Positions 58,401 to 64,000 of a stretch of DNA of 64,000 nt are shown one piece after another. How positions within the stretch are numbered: position 1 is the first letter of the stretch; every line of letters begins with the position of its first letter. This DNA is from Protula sp. h YS-2021 (lineage: Eukaryota > Annelida > Polychaeta > Sabellida > Serpulidae), in the NCBI GenBank assembly GCA_949752745.1, contig OX457029.1, forward strand, positions 40,612,500 to 40,676,499, written 5' to 3'. The translations under genes and the position numbers were made by a program. The notes under the pieces are model-generated. The model did not search any database, had not been told where the DNA came from, and worked only from the letters and a program-made list of their open reading frames with translations.

Positions 58401-61400
58401 TGTTTCGGTCATAAGAAGATGCCCTAGCTGGAAGGCTTTTTCATATGCAGCGATTTTTGTACCAACACAGAAGCAGCAATATCTTTGCATGTAGATTTCC
58501 ATAACAATGTTTGACCCTTAATTGGCTTATTATCCTCGAGGCCTTGTCACTTGTGTGTCATAACATATGATGGGGATTATACAGGAGGCCTTTTGGGGTT
58601 TATTAAGGGAAAGTAGCTAGTTTTCATGTACACATTATTATTAGCTAGTGCTTTTCATTGGACTGTATGCAATTAAGATTGGAGCTGTAAAGTACATGTT
58701 TTCGCAATACACGCTCAGCATTATTTGAAATTGGAATCAATTTCAATCAAAATATTACAAAATTTGGATAAAATTTTATTTCAAATCACATTTTAAAATG
58801 ATATGCTATTGGTTAATACACACAGCGTATCATTGACACAACAGATGCCTCGTCAACATATATATTACTTTCTCTCTTTGTATTACCGCAGTGTAGGACC
58901 TGTGTTTCCCCCTCCCAAAAAACCGAACTGGCTACCAGCTAAAAGTTTTTGAGTCCTAAGAGAATTTATCCCCATTTCCATTATATAGTTGCTGATCTCC
59001 ATTTAGTTCATTTTAAAGGTTATGTTTCATGCAATATGTCTTGAGGTGACGTAAAAGGAGGGTTTTCACATTGGAGAGCTCTAATTTCAAATTTTGCGCC
59101 CTTTCTCGACTCTTTGGGCCTAAACAACGTTACATAAGAGGTACCTCGGTGACTTTGACCTTCTTGGTCACGGTCAAGGTCAAAAACCTGAAATTGACTA
59201 TCATCTCGAAAACGATTAGAGATAGAGCAATTTTGAGCTCATTTTCAATATTTTGGGCCTAAACAACGTTACATAAGAGGTATCCCGGTGACCTTGACCT
59301 TCTGGGTCACGGTCAAGGTTGAAAACCGGAAGTGAGCCATTATCTCGAAAAAGGTTAGAGATAGAGCGATTTTGAGCCTATTTTCGACCCTTTGGGCCTA
59401 AAAGACGATATGTAAGGGGTACCTCGGTGACTTGACCACCTCAGTCAAAACCGGAAGTTGACCACTGTCTTGAAAACGGGTAGAGATAGATCTATTTTGA
59501 GGTTATTTCGACCCTTTCAGCCTAAAAAGCGTTACCTGAGTGATCTTGACCATTTCCATCGTGGTCAAAGTCAAAAACTTGAAGTTCCAAAAACGGTTAA
59601 AGTTATTGCGATTTTAAGCTTATTTTCGACCGTTTGGGCCTAAAAGAGAAGATAACGGAAAAGATAACTTCACCTCCTCGTTCATGGTAAGTTCTGAATT
59701 GTCAGAGTTCAGAATCGTATTTTTTTGTGACCCCAAGTGTAATTTTCGCTACTCGGTAGAGAAAACGGTCTAGTTTTGAAAGTTGTGTTTCACGCGATAT
59801 ATCTTAAGGTGACGTAAAAGGAGGATTTTCACTTTGGGGGAGCTCTAATTTCAAATCTTGTGCACTTTACTTTTGTGCCAATGTCACAGAAATGGAATTA
59901 CAAAATAAGCTTTATGGGTCATGATGTTCAGAACACAATTTACTGTCAAGTTAATTCAGCACTATAGCAGAGCGTCACATGAATCCTTCTCTAAATTGTA
60001 ATTCAACAAAGTTGCATTCGCCGTTACTTGTTACGTTCTTTGCAATTATATATGCGATTTTAGTATGTAAAAATGTTAAAACTTAAAAAACAAAACAAAC
60101 ATTTAGAACGTTACAAAAAATTGAACATTTGTAAGAACAAACAACTTAAAACCAAAAGCAGTTTAAGAGTTGTTCAACGCTGCTCCAAAAGTCACAAATC
60201 TCGGATAACTTTACGTCATGCATTGTCTTACTACGGAGGTGTGTAGTTGAGTGTTTTAATTTGGATTTAGGCATGCTTTAAGGTGTGTGAAGGAACCATG
60301 AAGACCAAGTATAATGGAACTTTACTTATCATTTCTTTCACATGGGGCTATACAGTCACTCGGTACTTGTAATAATGCGTTAGATTCCCCATTGTAGATG
60401 GGATTCTATTGCCGGATACACTTCAAGAAGCATCGATAGACGTCCTCACTGACGAACAAGCCTCAGACGCCTGGGGATCAGAGTATAACGGCGATATTCA
60501 TATATGTGTTCATGATTTAGAGGATTATTCGTCTGGCGCATGCAACGTAAGTTGTTCTTAAACGGAAAAGGTTAAAACCAAACGTGGCCAAAACTTCACA
60601 GTTTTTTTCCTGTTTGAAGTGTATAGCGTATTTTTCCGTTCAATTAGAACCATTTTCACAATACAAGTAAATTTTGCGTTTCAGAGACTGGAGTAAGTTT
60701 ATTTAAAATGAGGTTTCAACCGGTGAGCAAATAATGTGTGAAGTGATATGTTACGGATGTGTGTAAATTAAAATGATTTCAGGCAGTTTGTAAAGAATGA
60801 GAGGGGAGCCCCGGTAGAGGGCCACCCCGCAAATGGGACCACCTAACAACAAGGACCAATTTTCAAAGCCTCGTTCTATGTGCCTTCATTGTGAAAAATA
60901 ACACAAATTTCCAGTACTGATATCATTTCCTGAGCTCCACTCAACTTTATAAAGCATCTACCTTACAACTGGGCAGTTATAAGTTTCCAATATCGGTAAA
61001 AAACGTGTGTCAGCAAAATTTCAGCCCTGTAGGAATCATTATATCATTTTTGATATCAATAAATATTTGTTACATCTCTAAGTATTTATTGATATCAAAA
61101 AAAAAAAAACAGTCATAATAATACCTGGGGGTAGGGTTCACTTGCTAACATATCATATTGTTAACAGGCGTGTCCAAAGGTGATGGGTATAATTTTGAGG
61201 CCAGACGCGGTCGGTCTTGAGTGCCAATTTTGTTATAAGGGGGGGGGGGGGGGGGAGAGCGCGGGGGGTAATTTTCATTCACTACTCCATGTTTTCCACA
61301 AAAAGGGTCAAGGTCAAATATATCTGTAAAAACTAATGCCAAAGGTCAGCACTTGTGAAAACATTTTACAACAGATAAATAAAAGTCCAGATTAATGGTT

Positions 61401-63113
61401 TGCTAAAAGTGAGGGATGTATGCGTGGTCCTTGGGTTTCAGTTGAAGAGTGGTTGTGATCTTTTAAAACAACTCAGTAAATATCACGATATTAGATCGGC
61501 GTTGGATAGACGACGCTACCAAACGTACATCTACCGGCGTTACATAGAAATCGATTATTTGACGTCTGTTAAACGATTGAAAAAGATTGCAAATGCAAGT
61601 GGAAACAACTTTCTGTCTCCCTACCTTTGATCGACTTTAAGAGTCAGGGGTTGTATAGACCTCGTGAAAGTGATCTAGAATCGCCATCTGGAACGTAAAA
61701 ATCACAAGATGTCGTTGCTATTTCTCTGTCAATGTATCCCCACCCTTTGATCATCCGGTAACGCAGGCTATCTACAAAGTCAATTTTCATGAGTATTTTT
61801 TTTTATCAAAAAACTTGATATTCTCATATTTTATGCCCTCATTTTGGACCATTTTCGAATTCGAAGAGACTTGCCATGGTTTCCATTTCTGGTGATTGAT
61901 ATCATGATGCTGCTATTTTTTATGGCTGCGGCCTGGGCGTTTGTACAACTCCGAGTTTCTGACATCTTTGCACATTGCACCAAAGACGCCGATTAGAGGT
62001 CGGAGAAAGTGATAGTTATTTGATATTTCGGAAAATTGATAGTTTGTCGCGACTAACTCTTAGCATTGGCTGGACCTCAAATCTACGCTGATTAGACGCC
62101 GGAATATTTGTTGGGAATTCTGGAGGAATTCTAGACCCACAAGTCCTCATATTCTATTTTACAAAAAATACAAAATAACGAACTCCTTGTACGTTCATAC
62201 CTCAAGTATACCATCATTTTGTGAATTGTGAATGTCACTTCGACGATAAATTATTGGCAGTAAATTCAAGGAAGGTTCAGTTCCATTTATTTGCACAAGA
62301 AACTCAAAGTGCCTTGAGGTTTTGGTCGTTATTAAGAACACCTTGTGCCTTGAAATTTCTCATGGTAAAGTAAGTACTGTTGATATCACGATACGACCAT
62401 CCCACCTCCGAGTGTGCGGATAACCCCCCCCCCCCCCCAATGAAATGCCCCGGAGAAAATCCCCCTATTTTGGCAACTTCGGAGTGAATCCCCCATATAT
62501 TTGCCATAATCAGAGAAAAGTTCTTCCTAGAACGTAACTTCTTTTAGTGAATATTTTATCTACGTATTCAGTTGTCAAACATTAAAATTTGGTCATTAAA
62601 GAGTACTTCTACAAAAATTTACTCAACTTAATTTTCACCCTGTGCGAGTACTTTCGGTGCATGTTTTAGGGAGAGTTTTTTTTTTTTACAAGGGGGATTT
62701 TCTCCGGGGTTCTCCTATGTAAGGCGCTTTTATGCGGCCTCGTTTTATTCGCAACACATAGTAAAGTTACTTCAACATAACGTCACCTATAAATTAAGAG
62801 CCCTTTTGGTTGGTCCCGATGATAGAGCCCACACTGTATTTCTGGCGTCACATTCTTCAATCCGTTTCAAGAAGACAAAGTTTAAAACTGTAAACACAAA
62901 ATCCATCCTTTATGATTTTTTTTTCATTGTTATTTTCAGGGAGATAGCGGTGGCCCACTCTCCTGCATAGCCAGTGACGGGAAACCGGAAGTGCGCGGTG
63001 TGACGTCATGGGGGGTTGTAGGGTGCAGTACAGAATACCCATCCACATACACACGTGTTCACACGTTCAAAGACTGGATCTGCACCAATACCGGTGGAGA
63101 ACTTGGATGCTAA
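49309..63113 (+). CDS. Secreted trypsin-fold serine protease (S1A), six exons
   Basis: Exons are 49309-49413, 51611-51705, 51968-52043, 53026-53191, 60398-60546 and 62940-63113. The joined CDS is 765 bp, 254 codons plus stop, with all phases compatible. Residues 1-14 form a signal peptide (MLVLAFALLPCVFA), then a five-residue propeptide TPSTN and a mature start IIDGTDV. The triad is complete: His61 in WILTAAHC, Asp108 in PNDIALLKP, Ser200 in GDSGGPLSC. Before the active Ser the protein reads SSGACNGDSGG, so the S1-pocket positions 189/190 are Gly/Ala and trypsin specificity (Asp189) is excluded. The usual Arg/Lys activation residue is replaced by Asn19, and Cys168 of the 168-182 disulfide seems absent. 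Probably a digestive or secreted chymotrypsin/elastase-like enzyme; substrate unknown. Confidence 0.93.
51611..51705 (+). CDS. Protease exon 2 (catalytic His)
   Basis: It encodes GSLESAGSHACGCVLLSENW and ILTAAHCVSLP. Cys46 and Cys62 make the histidine-loop disulfide. The acceptor is TTGTTAG and the donor GT|GTAAAT, phase 2. Confidence 0.92.
51968..52043 (+). CDS. Protease exon 3
   Basis: After the split Val codon it reads GSYGVRFGSVSLGQGQLYEI and AEKFQ, fitting the loop and strand that follow the active His. Bounded by TTTCAG and CAG|GTATAT. Confidence 0.88.
53026..53191 (+). CDS. Protease exon 4 (catalytic Asp)
   Basis: It encodes HEGFRDPDTPGAYPNDIALL through SCVITGWGRTE. The acceptor is GTTTAAAG with a poor pyrimidine tract, but an in-frame stop at 53008 and the seamless join EIAEKFQ|HEGF support it. 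The donor is GAAG|GTATGC. Upstream, a repeat of about 25 bp (TGCTTAACGCTCAATGTTCA) occurs about four times at 52905-52985. Confidence 0.88.
55025..55222 (-). pseudogene. Polinton-type integrase fragment
   Basis: The minus frame of 65 codons reads KIKKYLEKHEPYFKRTTIMH, then a damaged DDQRSADLM where family members have a Trp-Gln-Ala-Asp-Leu core, then NKGYKYVLVVID with the following Ser-Lys-Tyr of the rve fold. Intact Polinton integrases cut and join the element ends with a D-D-E triad. Only the region around the first Asp survives here. Retroviral-type or Ginger integrases are the alternative, but the flanking ATPase and PolB relics favour a Polinton. Confidence 0.6.
55857..55988. repeat. 66-bp tandem duplication
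   Basis: CGGAATGTTGGTTTTTTGGG...ACATGTCTCTGTATGTCGCG TATATATTCTTTA is followed directly by a second diverged copy (CGGAATGTTTGTTTTCGGGA..., ATGTCTCTGTATGCCGTGTA). Confidence 0.8.
56090..56560 (-). pseudogene. Polinton packaging ATPase (FtsK/HerA-type) fragment
   Basis: Reading leftward in broken frames: LPNIELVKEYIFFSIPADLD, SDVFFDMKRILDDLVL (the Walker B strand region ending in Asp-Asp-Leu), then FTEGPSHCNFSVINLTQSLL with the sensor Gln. A damaged Arg-Asn-x-Gln-Tyr region and the C-terminal KVYDKCGYLITDAKQNTSET follow. Order and spacing match Polinton and adintovirus packaging ATPases, which drive genome packaging. Walker A is not visible and several stops are present. Confidence 0.65.
56880..57110 (-). 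other. Possible further coding relic of the second Polinton
   Basis: Minus-strand translation gives DYDGQYIIRMDTSLLNDKNV, then GTKVGGFLKEIAMGK, collinear with the other relic genes, followed by a short MEEYQEQKSSSAQEIVVVTP frame. I do not recognise either. The location between ATPase and PolB relics suggests they are element genes. Confidence 0.3.
57214..58330 (-). pseudogene. Second PolB relic (GPKNYAY type), mostly deleted
   Basis: Near 58285 the minus strand encodes DPVYVFFDFERTQDE, exonuclease motif I of a protein-primed PolB group. GVTVVCHNF and then IRMTDSINLM (exonuclease II/III region) follow at about 57990-58110. Only 500-700 bp later comes the C-terminal signature DGPKNYAYQLAAEKG (57214-57516). 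The whole palm with motifs A-C is missing, so an internal deletion of about 2 kb is inferred. The motif style differs from the YADFECF polymerase at 7860-10438, so the two elements belong to different lineages. Confidence 0.6.
58400..59080. other. Intron stretch, nothing identified
   Basis: No frame or repeat stands out here. Confidence 0.45.
59090..59650 (+). repeat. Tandem repeat, unit about 125-135 bp, rich in TCAAGGTCA
   Basis: Four to five units begin TTTGGGCCTAAACAACGTTA, CATAAGAGGTACCTCGGTGA, and contain GGTCACGGTCAAGGTCAAAA and ATCTCGAAAACGATTAGAGA. Inverted counterpart of 45110-45445. Flanking words (GTGACGTAAAAGGAGG, GAGCTCTAATTTCAAAT) occur both before (59047) and after (59810), a longer direct repeat around the array. 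Confidence 0.85.
60398..60546 (+). CDS. Protease exon 5
   Basis: It encodes (D)GILLPDTLQEASIDVLTDEQ, then ASDAWGSEYNGDIHICVHDL and EDYSSGACN. Where relatives have Cys168, this exon has EQASDAW, leaving Cys182 (HICVHD) without its usual partner. The acceptor is ATTGTAG and the donor AAC|GTAAGT, phase 0. Confidence 0.92.
61048..61108. repeat. Small perfect-stem hairpin in intron 5
   Basis: TTTTTGATATCAATAAATA, then a 17-bp loop region and TATTTATTGATATCAAAAA, a short foldback or MITE remnant. Poly-A follows. Confidence 0.8.
62940..63113 (+). CDS. Protease exon 6 (catalytic Ser, stop)
   Basis: It encodes GDSGGPLSCIASDGKPEVRG, VTSWGVVGC, YPSTYTRVHTFKDWIC and ends in TAA 63111-63113. AATAAA at 63112-63117 overlaps the stop codon and a second AATAAA lies near 63170. 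The usual Gly226 of KPGVYT is Ser here (YPSTYT). Confidence 0.94.
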   Translation, partial: GDSGGPLSCIASDGKPEVRGVTSWGVVGCSTEYPSTYTRVHTFKDWICTNTGGELGC

Positions 63114-64000
63114 TAAACCAGCTTTGCAGAGTAACTTTTATGAAATCAGCAATAGCTTTTATTTCATGAAATAAAGTAACATACTTCTATTCAGTATTTT
63201 AATAGATATCAAGATCAATGTTTCAGCACGGGATAGTTTAGGTGTGCGAACCTGTTCCGCTCGCTCTGGTCATTATATATTATTTTTACAAACAAGGACG
63301 CATCCTTTTACACATGAACCTTCATCAAAAATGATTTAACTAAAAGATAATGAGATCACTTCGAGGATATTTTTATCAGTAGAGCCCTACCGGTAGTTTT
63401 TCTTTTCTTTCCGATTCTATTTTTTGTGAGACTAAGCCGTGGAAGTGACAATGAACTGAGCGAGTCTCTTGACAGCTCTAAGCTTGCCGCTGTGACCCGA
63501 GGGTTTCAACCGCCCCACATCCCCGGACACACGCCTGAAACCAGGTGCATCAGCTGCTGCATAATTACTTATTTACAACACTGGCATATAATCGTTTTTG
63601 CTTGTTTTTCTTGGGGAGAAAAAAAAATCGAATTATTAAAAAGGTAACAAGTGATATTGTTTTTGAAATCTGAAACTGTGGCTGTTTATTAAATACAGGA
63701 GGAATTTGCACGTCATGGGAGCTTAGTAAATACAAACAATAATTCAAAATAGCATTTTTATTTCGCCCTTTTATTTTCAAGCGTTTTAAAACAAACACAA
63801 CAAAGAGCATTACAGAATTTAAGGTCGGATTACTAGCATTACTTTATTAGAAGTTCAAAATAGAAAATTCTTAATCAAAAACTTCTTCATTTGACTGAAA
63901 GTACAAGAGATAGTACAAAATACAGCTATTCGAAAGTAATAGATTTACTTACGCAATCCTTTTCCCAAAAATTCCCCGTTGTTTCTATTCATTTGGAAAG
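63114..64000. other. Downstream flank, no gene recognised
   Basis: After the poly(A) signals the sequence is AT-rich. An open frame at 63426-63647 begins with a Ser/Arg-rich stretch but has no family signature and no splice or promoter support. Confidence 0.45.

Larger units (their letters stand above)
53192..60397 (+). other. Protease intron 4 (7.2 kb), host of Polinton relics and repeats
   Basis: It contains imperfect repeats with AACACTCACATAAC-type words (about 53985 and 54620-54830), the second Polinton relic (55025-58330), a 66-bp tandem duplication (55857-55988) and the AAGGTCA-rich array (59090-59650). Confidence 0.75.

Overview
The window is animal nuclear DNA. Coding exons are split by GT/AG introns, the intergenic DNA is AT-rich and crowded with transposon relics, and the two host genes belong to metazoan families. 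Tandem arrays rich in TCAAGGTCA words, abundant LINE scraps and a Polinton are what I would expect in a lophotrochozoan, most likely a mollusc; that assignment is inference and no single marker proves it.

Region 1 (1-4158) holds repeats only, including a 1.2 kb foldback element (2134-3345). Region 2 (4165-16264) is a 12.1 kb Polinton/Maverick with intact ends: it starts AGTAGTTGAG, ends CTCAACTACT, and is flanked by the exact 6-bp duplication TCTGTA. It carries decayed remains of a protein-primed DNA polymerase B, an adenain-like protease and a double-jelly-roll capsid protein. It also carries a cluster of at least five paralogous small genes that I read as PC4/SUB1-like single-stranded-DNA-binding proteins, one of them fused to a Cys-rich/helical domain with its own paralog next door. 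A hAT transposon sits inside the element. I found no integrase and no packaging ATPase. The PC4-like family is my main candidate for something undescribed.

Region 3 (16271-27700) is a graveyard of LINE fragments, a 170-bp tandem array split by a MITE, and dispersed repeats. Region 4 (27723-41623) is a seven-exon pantothenate kinase gene on the + strand; all splice phases agree and the joined CDS is 561 codons plus stop. It has an unusual C-terminal tail of about 178 residues, and its introns contain decayed duplicates of its own exon ends.

Region 5 (41624-49190) is intergenic with a second copy of the MITE, another inverted-repeat element, and a foldback nested inside a larger inverted-repeat element. 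Region 6 (49228-63113) is a six-exon secreted trypsin-fold serine protease on the + strand (254 codons plus stop, complete triad). Its large fourth intron contains scraps of a second Polinton-like element on the opposite strand (integrase, packaging ATPase and a GPKNYAY-type polymerase). The last 0.9 kb shows no gene. No rRNA, CRISPR or convincing functional tRNA was seen.
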